Assembly (NCBI RefSeq): GCF_947179165.1
Contig: NC_077240.1
Coordinates: forward strand, 80,798,001-80,862,000
Reading direction: 5' to 3'
DNA length: 64,000 nt
From: Solanum dulcamara
Taxonomy: Eukaryota; Streptophyta; Magnoliopsida; Solanales; Solanaceae
Below, piece after piece: positions 19,755 through 31,187 of the stretch. Every line of letters starts with the position of its first letter. The first letter of the stretch is position 1. The position numbers were made by a program, and so were the translations under genes. The notes below the pieces were generated by a model. It saw only the letters and a list, made by a program, of their open reading frames with translations, was not told where the DNA came from and did no database searches.

Positions 19755-21918
19755 TGTAGCATCCCCTTTTAGGAGAATGCCACTTACGAAATAAAAACTA
19801 ATTATTATTATTATTTTACCCTAAAAAAACTTATTGAAATATGATATAGGAGTTTTATTTTAAAAAAATGATTTACAATTCAACAATACTGCAGGTCCAT
19901 AAAATACACAAAACTTCAAATAAGTAATAATCACAAAAATATTATCTTCCTTCGTGCATAATGACAAGTCAAAATATAACATAGTACATTGCATAACTTG
20001 AGTTAAAAGCACACTCTAAAATAACAAAATTAGCCACTTGGTTCAAGTTACGAGCCTTCAAAATTTCGTACATAAGTGTCACACATGTATCATGTACAAG
20101 TCCCCAAAATAATATACAAAAACTAGATGTATATGCATATGTGATCTTCAAAAGAGCTCCCAAAAAGTCTACTCCACATGGCCATCTTCATATCCCGTCT
20201 CGCACATCACCTACGATAGGAAACAGCTATCGCTAAGAATAAAACTTAGTAGTGTATAACCTTTGGACTTAGAGCCATTAAAAAATCTCAAATTTCCTTT
20301 TTCATCATAAGCGGTTCAATAAGGTAGCATTAAGTCCAAGTGAACAAGTATATCAAGTATCGAATACAAATCTTGGAGAGTTTCAAAATATCAATACTAA
20401 TATTCAAAGGCTTAAGTACCAATGATGCTTATAATTCAATTCAAAAGAGTAGTCAAAAAATAAATTTCACCCCATATGTACGTCATGCCTTCACACTAAG
20501 CACAATCAATATCAAGATGGACCGAAGCCCCGAAATCAAGAAGTGTCCATATCAAGAAGGGTCGTCACCCAATATCAAGAAGATCAAAGACCATGTTGAA
20601 AGTGGCTTTTCACTCGTACTAAAAAAATGGACGAAAATCCATCGTCAAGACGAAATATAAATCCAAAGTCAAGATGGGAAAGATCTGAATCGAGAGGCAT
20701 GCCAATATCGATGACAAGTCACCGTAACAAGAAGGACAAATTCCCAACAAGAATGCAAAATGATCAAGCAATTCGTACAAGTGGGCGATTCAGCGAAAGT
20801 TTTGCAATACTTGAGATAATAGTCATACCAGAATACAAAACAAGGAGTAAGGAAATAACCCAACAAAATACTTCAAATTTTAGAAAAATAAAATATTTCA
20901 AGTTTATACACGAACCTTGGCGTTTTAGCACACAACAAGTTCTACCACCACTGGAGGAGTTCAATTTCTCTATGTCATAGATCAACCAAAATCCACTTCG
21001 TCAAACAGTTTCTCTTAGCTTGTATAAGAGAATATACACCTTAAATACACAATCAAATATCTACTTAAGTTTAAAAGTTTCAGCATATCGAAACTAAATA
21101 TAAAATCACTGAAAATCAACCCAAAGTATCAAAACGGAAATTCTGGGCAGCACTACTGTCTTGTATTGCTGCTCAGTTTCGAAGGGGTAAATGGGAGAAT
21201 TAGGATTTGTGTCCTCAAAGAAAGTTATAGATATATGTTTTAGGGTCATATAAAACTTTGAATCACCCCTACATCCATTATGTACAACAAGATATGCTCA
21301 AAATACCCACAGCAGTCCATGTAGGATTTTTAGATCAAAATCTGGGCAGCACCTCCCCTGTACTTCATCACCCTTTTTCGAGTTAATAAAAGCAAAACTG
21401 GATTTTGGATCCTAAGTACAAGTTATAGACCTATGAAATAGATTTCCAAAACATCTTGAATCACTCAAAACTAAGTTTTACACAAGGAGTTATACTACAA
21501 TTACTAACAGCAGTCCCAACCAAAAATGGGTTTGCAAGCAAAGTTTATTCCCCCAATCTCGACAACAACAACTTATCAAGAACATCAACAAAAATATAAA
21601 CAATCATTCTACTTCATAACTTAACTAATTCCACCTATTTAATCCAACTAAAACATCCCCTAGTCCATAAATTCCAACAAAGCAACAAACAAGTTTATAA
21701 CACTATTTTCTCCGTTCTAATCCGTTAAATCTCTAAACAAGATTGATAATAAGGAAAAACAACACCTCAATCTTACCTTGAAGTATAAGTCAACCACCTT
21801 AATACACTCTTTCTTCTCTGATTTTTAGCTCAAAATAAAGACAACGCAACGTGCAACGTTTTTCTCTTCACGAGCTTTGGAAATCGGGACTCGAATTTGG
21901 GTCAAAAATGGCTTTTAA

Positions 21919-21956
<38 letters not shown>

Positions 21957-22299
21957 TTCTATGGTGTTCTCGAAGTATATTGAATGAAAGGAAAGAGATA
22001 AGGCTGAACTTATCTCTTACATGGTAAGAATATAGGCTGACCCGACTTGGAATCGGGTTGGGCCAAACTTTCTGCCCATCTTGACCCTTCTGCCTTACAA
22101 TGTCAATAACGTTTTATTTCGATGTCATATAAAAACCCATGACCTATGGTTGGAAAGGTATTTCAATTATCTACAACTTTCATTTCATGGATTTTCCCAA
22201 ATTTTCAAATTTTGATAGGGTTATGTCCTCCTGAAGTCAGATCATCCAAAAATATAACTAAAAAAAAAAAAATTCTTAAAAATAAATTGGGGTGTTACA
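19755..22299 (-). mobile_element. Solo LTR nested in the Gypsy-like LTR
   Basis: 2545 bases from TGTAGCATCCCC to GGGGTGTTACA (inverted ends, TG...CA), flanked by the 5-bp duplication GAAAG (19750-19754, 22300-22304). No gag/pol; the open frames inside are short and unlike known proteins. On the minus strand it would start TGTAACACCCCAATTT, like the outer element, so it is probably of the same broad Gypsy type in opposite orientation. Confidence 0.78.
21920..21956 (+). repeat. (CT)n(AT)n microsatellite
   Basis: About ten CT units followed by eight AT units inside the solo LTR. Confidence 0.95.
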
Positions 22300-23330
22300 G
22301 AAAGAGTCAAAAATTTATATATGTTCTTTTAAAACATATATTTGAAAATGAGTTGAGTTTGAGAAGTTCTTAAATTTTGTTATTTTGAAGATAAGTATTT
22401 TGAGTATAAATGATTGTCTGAGATGGAGTTTTGGAAAGGTATGGACGAGTTTTAGAAGTCTCTTAATTACTATTTTGAGCATGAGTATTTTGAGTATAAA
22501 CTAGTAGAGCATTATTATATTAAAACATCAACTTTGCGAATGAGTTGATGAGTTAAAATTATGTTTTAAATACATTTAATAGCTACTGCATGATTGAGTT
22601 TGAAAGCATGATTTTGAATGTCTTGAAAGAGGATGCAATAAGCATGAGTCAAGTTGATGTCTTTAAGCATCTTACTGCTTTGAAACATGAATATTTCCTC
22701 GACATAAATAATCATTTTGAGGAAGAGTGATGGGACTGCATGATTGAGTTGAAAGCATGTCTTAAATGAAAACATTAATGATTGTTGACTCGAAGTCCTG
22801 ATGAATCATGAATGAGTCTTGAAAGGATTGTTTGATTGAAAGAAGTGATGATGAGATAGATTGAGTTTTGAAAAAAGGTCCAATGAGACCAGATGAGATG
22901 ATTTGAATATTTTACCCGATAGATTTGAGCATATTGAGTCTTGGGACGAGTATTGAGTACCGATTTGGGTAAGAGTATAGTATAACTCAAATCCCATGAA
23001 CTACGTAGCCAGCATAGGATGAAGGGTTAAACCTCTTAAGTCCCAAAACGATGGACTTTGATTGATTGTGTATCCAATGAAAGTGATTCGTCCCTTACCC
23101 TGGAAAGGTATTGGACGAGTGTGGCAACAGCACCACTTTGTTGTGCATCACTGGCTCATAGGTGATGGTTGTCAGTTAGAGAAACTCCCAAATTGAGTGG
23201 ATTGTGCATGATATGATTGGTTTGATTGAGATTGAAAATGATTGAGTCGAATTGTAAAACGTTGCTAAATTCTAATTTGTATATCTATTGAGTTGACTCC
23301 TTTGACTTTATTGTTGAGTTGATTGTATAT

Positions 23331-23406
23331 GATTGGATTTGATCGGTTTGTATATGATTGGATTGAATTGGATTGTATATGATTGGATTGAATTGTATAT
23401 GATTGG
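23331..23406 (+). repeat. TGATTGGATTGTATA-type short repeats
   Basis: Four imperfect repeats of a word like GATTGTATATGATTGGATTG within the outer LTR. They are not coding. Confidence 0.75.
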
Positions 23407-23667
23407 TCTCTGTCTAAACCGTATTCGTATCTTAGACTTATGACATCCTAATTTAGTCACTTATCTTTCTGAATTGAGATATCTGAACTGATATTATTCT
23501 ACCTTGATGCATGTTTCATTCTGCCATATTACATAATAGTACATTTTATGTACTGACGTTCATTTGAACCTGCATCGTTTCATGATGCAGACACAGGTTC
23601 TAGAGATCATCAACAGGCTCACCGTTAAGAATTCGTTCGCATTCCAGCTGATTGGTGAGTTCTCCCT

Positions 23668-23853
23668 TACATAGAACATAAGTTCAGGACACCATGGACC
23701 AAAGTTGCAGTCTTCTATCTTTAACTTTTTTCGTTGAAGAAGTAGCAAAATGCCCAACCAACCCATCACGAGAAAGAGACTATGATCTCATAATAGGAAT
23801 CTTCCGATCCACAACTCAGAAGGAGAATCTTCTGTTACTATCATCAATGAATT
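23668..23853 (+). repeat. Duplicated segment (partner 15505-15709)
   Basis: ACATAGAACATAAGTTCAGG through CTGTTACTATCATCAATGAA. It joins the LTR on its left and the F-box upstream block on its right, so Hcr9 downstream sequence is here directly fused to F-box upstream sequence. Confidence 0.8.
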
Positions 23854-23862
23854 CACATTATT

Positions 23863-25072
23863 ATTTATGAGAGGTTTTTGTTTAATTTGTATGTTGGATT
23901 ATACAGTCACCAATGTGTTTGCTTTGCCAGAACTGAAATTGTCCTTTTACTATTTTAAACTAATTTTATATAAGATTAATAAAAGGTGTGATCTAGCGGT
24001 CAATAAAATTAGAATAAATTACGAGAAATGAGCTTTCAAATTTTAGCAGAGACAAAAAAATGTCAGGTAATTTTTTTTCATTGGTGTAAGCTTTAGTGGA
24101 CAAAGTTATTATATATTTGTAATAACTAGAAAAATAGTAAGTACTCGTGGATTAATCAAGGTCTAGCGGTCAATGAAATTAGAAAGATGATGATAAATAA
24201 GCATTCAAATTTTAGCAATGCGGAGAAATGCCATGTTATTTTTTTCCATTAATATAAGTTTTGATAGATAAAATTATCAAATATTTATAGTGATAAAAAA
24301 AATATTAAATACTCGTAAATTAATTGAGGTGCGTACAAACTAATTTAGATACAAACTCATAAAAATTTAGTCTCAACTTTAATATAAGTTGACATACATG
24401 TGAAAACATTTTTCTTTTCTCACTGGCATGACACACCGCCATGGAAACAACAAAAATAGTCCTTATGTTTAGGGGTACATTCAAAGCAATCCTTTAAATA
24501 TATTTCTAGGCAACTTTAGTCCTTTAAGTTTGTCAAAAGTGAAAACTTTTAGTCTTCATCAAATATTTATCAAATTTTGTCAGTTAAATTTGAGGGAAAC
24601 TGTGAAAAAAGGGATTAGAGGGAATTCACGTTTGCAGTTACAATTTTTATAGTTTCTTCTAATGTAATTTTTTCTGTGATGCGAGTTCTATATTCAATTG
24701 AATATTTTTTGATTGTTCTGGTTAAACTTTATTTTCACAGTTCTACTCAAATTTAACAGAAAAATTCTATTAAAATATTCGACAAAAAATAAACGCGCTC
24801 ACTTTGAGAAAATTCAACGACCAAAACTTCTCATGAATATATATTTAATGGACTACTTTAAATATACACAAACATAATGGACCATTTTTATCATTTTCTC
24901 TCATGTACAATTCATCAATTGGTATTATATGACAAAAAATATCCTAAGTTTTTTGCTTTTCCCATTCTACCAAAGTTTATCAACACACATCTTGCTTCAT
25001 TATCTTCAATACTAACACTAATATTTTTATCATACCATAACACAAAAATGATACAAAGTACTCCTTCACAAT
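23863..25072 (+). repeat. Segmental duplication, copy B (partner 3737-5246)
   Basis: Same block as copy A without the SINE, the local duplications or the Copia element. It runs into the F-box coding region (ATG at 25048) and so carries the presumed F-box promoter. Confidence 0.85.
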
Positions 25073-27843
25073 TAGGTCCACCACATGAAGCTATGTTCTT
25101 GATCTTGCCTTATCTCCCTATATTTGAACTTTTATCAATGTTTCAAGTTTGCAAGTCATTTAGAAATGCTCTAAAACATGACATACTCCCATGGTTAAAT
25201 ATCGTCGTCGAAAAGCCGTTAAATAGTCGATTTTCTGATGATTTTTTGGTGAAAATAATGTCTAAGGCAAAGGGTCGATTGAATGTTGTTGCTCTGAAAA
25301 ATTGCTTTAAGATAACAGATGATGGAGTTCTACAAGTTATTGCAAGTAATCCTCATATCAACAAGGTATGTATGGTAGTTAGTTTTTTTGTTTATGATGA
25401 AATGGTATTGTTATTAATGGATAAGATATGGTTGGTTGGTGGAGTCCTTTTCAATTTTTATTTCCTGTTGTGATTTTTTTAAAAAAAAATATTTGATTTG
25501 AATCCGTAATTTCAAAGATACAATGAATTCAATATTAGAAGTCGTACAAGATCGAATCTGTTAAGTTCAAATTCTGAGTCCCTCTCTATATATTCTATTT
25601 GGTGTCAAACACTTGTTTTGGGCCTCAATTAATTTGAATTCGCTTCGCGTAATATTGTCAAAGACATACTTAAGCCCTAAAGCGAGACGCAAAATATGTT
25701 GATCACTTCGCCTCATTTAACAGGCACTTCAGTGTCTTCGTTAAGGTTCTACTGCATACTTTTCTTTGCTAATGAGCGTAATCTCAAGGAAACAACTAAA
25801 TAATTATATTTCACTTTATTGTAATTTTTAATTTTTTTTTGTATGTATTTGTTATTAATGCTTATAATTATTAATATTAAACTATACATACATATTTGTG
25901 TTTTTTCCTTCCATTTGTGTCTTTCTTTATTAAACCTTATACCTTATTTGTGTTTTACGCTTAAAGTCCCAACCGTTCTTAAAAGGCTTTTTGCCTTCAA
26001 AAACACTAGTGCCGACTGTCGCGTAAGACTTATTAAACTGGGAAGCATCTCTATAGTGAAAATCAACTCACAAAAGTGAAATGATCCCTTCGTATCCAGA
26101 CATCCATAATATCAAATAAAATCATTTTAAAAGCTAAAGCCACAAAGATCCTCCTAATCCATTACTTCAATCATTTTCAAGCACCCCATATCTTTTTTTG
26201 AGCATCTGAAGATTCAATCATTTTCGTATAATTTCTCTTTGCACTTCCCTTTCCAATGAATTGCGAAGCTGAAAATCCTTCATTGATCAACCCATAAGCT
26301 AACTTAGATAAATATCATGAACTCCATCATATTCATCCTTCTTTCTAAGCATATGAACCATGAATTTTTCAGTTTTGAAACTTTGACTAATCTGAATTCG
26401 TATCGTATAAAGTTCATTAAAGCACAAACCCCTCCCTACCAAAAGTAAGTCTTTGACTAATCTAAATTTGTGTCTGTATAAAATTCCTTTTGAGACTTTG
26501 ACTAATCTTAATTTTTTCCAGCTATATTTACAAGGGTGCACTAGCTTAACCATTGAGGGAGTCATTAGTGCAGTAAAATTGCTCACCAAACCAAACCATA
26601 GGCTAACAACCTTAGCTATTTCTGGCATCTACAATGTGAAAACAGAGGATTTTCAAACACTCTGTCATCTATTGGGAATGAATCAAATGCAAATGAAAGA
26701 AATAAAGAAGAATTACTACAACATACGACACGAATTACACGCGTTTAAACAAGAATCTCAGCCTTCAATCGACGTAGATATATGTCCGAAATGTGGAGAA
26801 ATAAGAGAAGTTTTTGATTGTCCAAGAGATTCTTGTAAGAGGAGAATGCAACAACAACAGAAGCAGCTACTTATAGAGTGCAGGTAAGTTTTTTATTGTC
26901 ACTTTATGGATCTATTTTTGAAAAATAGTTTATGTTTGAAAAGTAGTCACTTTTGATGCGAAAATACCATGATGATGTTATGAATTCCGAACTTAAACAA
27001 GTGAAAAGTCCATGATGTTGTCATTGATTCGGATCGAACTTAAAAAACGAAAGTGAAACTTTATGACAGTATCCTGAATTTTGTCTAGGATATAATGATG
27101 ATGGAATTTTTAAGTTCAAAATCCATGAGTATCATGGATTCGATAAATTAGCTATATTTCAATGACATTTTGAATATGTGGCTATTTTTTAATTACGAGT
27201 CTGGAAACTGTCTATTTTTTAATTGTACCAGTAAAGGGGTCAAATAGGCGAGTTAGACTAAATTCGGTCAACTTAATGATCCCTCCAAACGTTACTTAGG
27301 GTTGAGATGGACTAGGTCATAATGGACTTGACAATGGATCATACCCTACTTGCTCAACAGTCAACTCTTATCATATTTTAATTTATTTAATTACCTATTA
27401 AAACTTTATTTTATTATGACTATATATAACAAAAAAGTCTTTTTAAAAGTAATTTCACAAGATTTTTCATTGGTCAATTTGGGTTGCATATTTAGCCCAA
27501 TCCCGACCAATTTTAGGTGGACTAATATGAATAAGTCAAAATGAGTTGATTAATGAATGGACGAATCATATTTTCATGAGCTAATTTTATCACTCGTAAA
27601 TGCAGGGGATGCTTCCTCTGTGTCACAAGATGTGAAGAGTGTGGTGTATGTACCAAAGATGAAGAATTAGGTGAAGCAGCTTGTGTAGATATATTGTGCT
27701 TGAATTGTTGGCTTCATCTTCCAAAATGTAATTTTTGTAACAAGGCATATTGCAACCAACATGCTTACCAGCAGCATGTTGGCTCTTCTTCAGGGTTCTT
27801 GTGTAGTGATTGTAGTTTTCATGCAACACAAAGTTCATATTAG
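25048..27843 (+). CDS. SKIP28: F-box protein, SKIP28-like (exons 25048..25365, 26522..26883, 27606..27843)
   Basis: Three exons with GT-AG junctions give 305 residues. The N-terminus (PPHEAMFLILPYLPIFELLS, then VCKSFRNALKHDILPW) is an F-box, which in the family binds SKP1 in an SCF ubiquitin ligase. LRR-like strands follow (GRLNVVALKNCFKITDDGVL; LYLQGCTSLTIEGV). The C-terminus is cysteine-rich: CPKCGEIREVFDCPRDSC, then GCFLCVTRCEECGVC, then CLNCWLHLPKCNFCNKAYC with HAYQQH, probably zinc-binding. The order and the ILCLNCWLHLPKC block fit Arabidopsis SKIP28/MEE11 as I recall it. I chose the ATG at 25048 because it starts just before the F-box; an upstream in-frame ATG at 24877 lies in the duplicated leader. 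Intron 1 (1.16 kb) and intron 2 (0.72 kb, with a MITE) were inferred by eye. Confidence 0.88.
27233..27597. mobile_element. MITE in the last intron of the F-box gene
   Basis: AAGGGGTCAAATAGGCGAGT on the left and CATATTTTCATGAGCTAATT plus TTATCACTC on the right form imperfect inverted ends like those of the element at 1508-1637. The right end is only about eight bases from the splice acceptor (27605). Target duplication not clear. Confidence 0.4.
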
Positions 27844-29532
27844 TGGTTTTAAAAATGTATATTGCTTTTGGACAGACGAATTCATGATTTTAAGTTTATG
27901 GATTGTGGATGTTAGAACAGATAGTAATTAGTGCTCGAGTTCGACATAAGACTATTCATAGATATTAGGTGGATTTCTTAATAGAAATACAAAGTTTGTA
28001 TTAAAGTGCTATTAATTTCTGCTGAATTCATAATTTGTGGTGGTGATTAATACTCTTCCGTCACAATTATTTATGTGATGATATAGTTATTTTCATGATC
28101 TCCTACTTGATTAGGGAGTTATAAAGGTGAGTTAACTTTTAACTTGAATAAGTTCATTTCATGTTGGATCACATAAAGATATGTTTCGCTTATCTGAATG
28201 CAGTCAAATTAGCTCATAAAAATACAATTTTTTTGAGTTTGAATTTATTAATTCAGCTTAGTTTAAAAATTAGTTAATGGTAAAAAATTGTATTACCTTT
28301 TTGCAAGTTTTATTTTTGAACTATTTATTGTTTTATTTACCTACTTAAACTATCACCCCATTTATATTAAAATACACTTCAATGCTCAGTTGGTCTGAAC
28401 GCACATGTTGTCATTTGAGAATAAATACTTGGCTAACTCAATAATGAGACATGGTTTAATACAAAGGAAGTGATATTTTAGGTAGAAGGAAATTATAAAT
28501 AGTTGAATTTTGCAATTTGCGAAAAAATGATAGGTTAAATGTGTTTTTGATTATTAACTCTTTAAAAATACATTTTCTTTATTTAATATGATATATCTAG
28601 CCATAAAAAATTTATTACGCACCTAAATAAATTATTTTAAAAGAGTAAATTTTGTAAGAATTGAGTAGGTAGGTTATGAATAAATTTAGTAAGAATTAGG
28701 TGGGTAGATTATGAACCATTTATTACTTATTAGCCTATTTACTATGTTTGTTTGAATAACCTCGATTAATCTTGTCTTTATTTGATATTTGCTTCTATAT
28801 GACCTGATCAATTTGATTAGATAGATGTCATCTATTTTTATTGTTTAAATCTTTGACGACATGAAAAAATCAATGATACTCTTCAACAACATGAAAAAAT
28901 CAAATGTTCTGCCCCTCCCTCTTTATCTATCGAAGAAATGAAAGAAAAGAGGCCTTTGATATATTACCCTCTGAATGTAATAAATTCAATGCTTTAGAAA
29001 ATGCATTGAGAGATGACTATAGTTAATATAAAATAAATTAGAAATTAAGTGATAAATTATCTCTTGATTTTTTAAATTGGACAAGTAAAAAAAAATATTT
29101 ATTTTTACTACACTGAACAAGTAAAAATAGATGAAGGGAGTAATAAGTTTGTAGAGCTGCAAAATTAATGGTAAACTCCACAATATTTGAATACATTATA
29201 CGATTTTTTTTTCATAAATAATATTTCCTGCTTACTTAGCGAACATCAAAAAAATATATTAATTTTTTTTTTTTTTTGGGTAAAAAACATTTTCATACCA
29301 TACTATACACACCTTTATTTTTCACTAATTTGAAATAGTGACACCTAAAGAAAGCATGTTCTAGGGTCAATTAGTGACAGACAGGAAAATCTCAACTTGC
29401 AAGCAATCACCAAACACTTGGGCCCCATAAAAGTGAAATTTTTTTTAAAACGTGTTAAAATTGGTAAAATAATATCCACCAATAGAGGGAGAAGAATAAA
29501 AAAAAGATTTTGAAATTAACCACTACCATATA
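27844..29532. other. Intergenic, AT-rich
   Basis: 3' flank of the F-box gene. Includes a truncated MITE-like piece near 28050 (CTCTTCCGTCACAATTATTT) and a poly-T run near 29264. No gene recognised. Confidence 0.5.
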
Positions 29533-29780
29533 TTCCCTCAATTCCATATTTTTTTAAGGACATAATTTAAATTATACTTTTCACTGTTTGTTTTTTGTAA
29601 AATTAAAAATATAATTTTGTAATTAGTGTAATTTATCTCTTAGAAAATATAAGACTTTAATAAATGAAAGAGCAAATATGAAAAAAAATTCAAACATCTA
29701 TCTTGAACTTTGAATAATTTAATTATTTTGAACAATAAAAAATTTCTCAAAAATTCACTTAATATGAAATGAAGGAAGAA
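29533..29780. mobile_element. Stowaway-like MITE
   Basis: Inverted ends TTCCCTCAATTCCATATT and AATATGAAATGAAGGAA next to TA dinucleotides, with an AT-rich core (GACATAATTTAAATTATAC, ACTTTAATAAATGAAAGAGC) shared with 36040-36312. Confidence 0.65.
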
Positions 29781-31187
29781 ATAAATAAAAACAATATATA
29801 AAAATGTATGATATAAAAGGACAGCCACTCAGAGTTGGTGGATCCGTCTTGAGCATTTATGGGTCGTTTGGTTATCTGAATGGATAGATAAAAATATTTT
29901 AATGAGATGGAATAGTTTGAGATATTTCTTGGCTCGACTGATTGAGTATCTGATTTTTTATTTTATTGACAAGAATTCAATTTTCATTTTGTAATCTCTT
30001 CATTTTAGCATAAAATATATCTCAAAATTAATTAATATCTATAATTAAATGCCAAATAAATAATCTCAAATTTTATTATGAAATTTTTATCAATTTAATA
30101 ACTTAGACCCTTTTGCACGTGAAAGATGTGTATGGACAACTTGTTAGATAATGACATTAAATCAGTCTCCTCCTTATATCCACCAAAAAATATCCAAAAT
30201 TTCTACCAATTTAATATTCTCTTTCAATTTATTGCTTGGAAGGAATCTTATTTATTTAAGATGGTCTAAGTATTTACAACATTGGTTTATATAATATTGA
30301 TTATAAAACAAATATCATTAAGTGTCTGGTTTGATAGAACTCAAAGGCAATTAGTTCATCTTTGACTAGGTAACCCCTCTCCTTTGATCCGAGCGAAATA
30401 ATGTGGTGTTGGTTTTCACAAACCTTTTAGAGTAGAAGATAGAACGTAATTCTTTTTAATGGTTCAGCTCGTCAAACTATTACAAAAGAGTCTAGTGGAG
30501 ACCAGAGAGGTCATAGACAAAAGACAATTTTACTATTTTTTCTCACCTATTTTACTGTTGCTCCTAGATTCCCCTCGCCTTTGGTTTATAATTCTTTAAA
30601 CCATAAAAAGATTTAGGCTACTCCCAAACCACACACTTGATTATAAAAACTATAACCGTGTAAATAGAAAAACATACCCAAGATAGTCCCACAGAGTAAG
30701 ATCTGAAGAAGGTAGAGTGTACGCAAATCTAACCTCTATCTCAGAGGTAGATAAGCTATTTATGATTGACCCTCGGCTCAAGGAAAATCAATGCAAAGCA
30801 GTCCAGAAAAAGAAACAACAAACTATAACAAAAACAACATATAGTAACAAAATAATACGATAATCGAGGTATAAGAAAGCATGTAATGACTAAATAATAT
30901 TAATATATATTTATACTTATGAAACACAATGTAACAAAATAAATATTTTACAAATTGAAGAAGTCATTTGGATGGGAAGAATTCCACCAGGTTTCAGATA
31001 CAAAGAGAATTAAGTACAGAAAGACCAAACCAATTGGATACTAGGATGTCTAGCTAGAGCTAAACCAAGTTGACATTACAAATTACAATAAACAAAACTT
31101 GATAGCTACACAGATTTTAACTTGCTGAATAAAATAGAGATTATGCTTCACTGATTCATAGCGTTAAGCAGCCTTCAGAGATCATAG
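29781..31187. other. Intergenic, with one RTE LINE tail
   Basis: Downstream flank of the JAZ gene. At 30672-30785 a minus-strand RTE tail (GGTAGAGTGTACGCAAATCT ... GACCCTCGGCTCAAGG). Otherwise no gene recognised. Confidence 0.5.

Larger units (their letters stand above)
18678..23667 (+). mobile_element. Ty3/Gypsy-like LTR, interrupted and truncated
   Basis: Begins TGGAACACCCCAAATTT exactly where Hcr9 3' flank homology stops and ends at TTCTCCCTT, where the duplicated ACATAGAACATAAG block begins. It has no coding capacity. The 3' part (ATGTACTGACGTTCATTTG to GATTGGTGAGTTCTCC) resembles the end of long Gypsy LTRs common in Solanaceae. Without the nested insertion it is about 2.4 kb. Neither a second LTR nor a target duplication was found, so it may be a truncated solo LTR. 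Confidence 0.5.

Noticed and set aside
20340..20980. Two frames of 106 and 117 residues in the solo LTR
   Set aside because: No recognisable motif; non-coding LTR sequence with target duplications outside it.
30360..30680. Possible gene or organelle piece
   Set aside because: Less AT-rich than its surroundings, but I could match it to no gene, RNA or organelle sequence.
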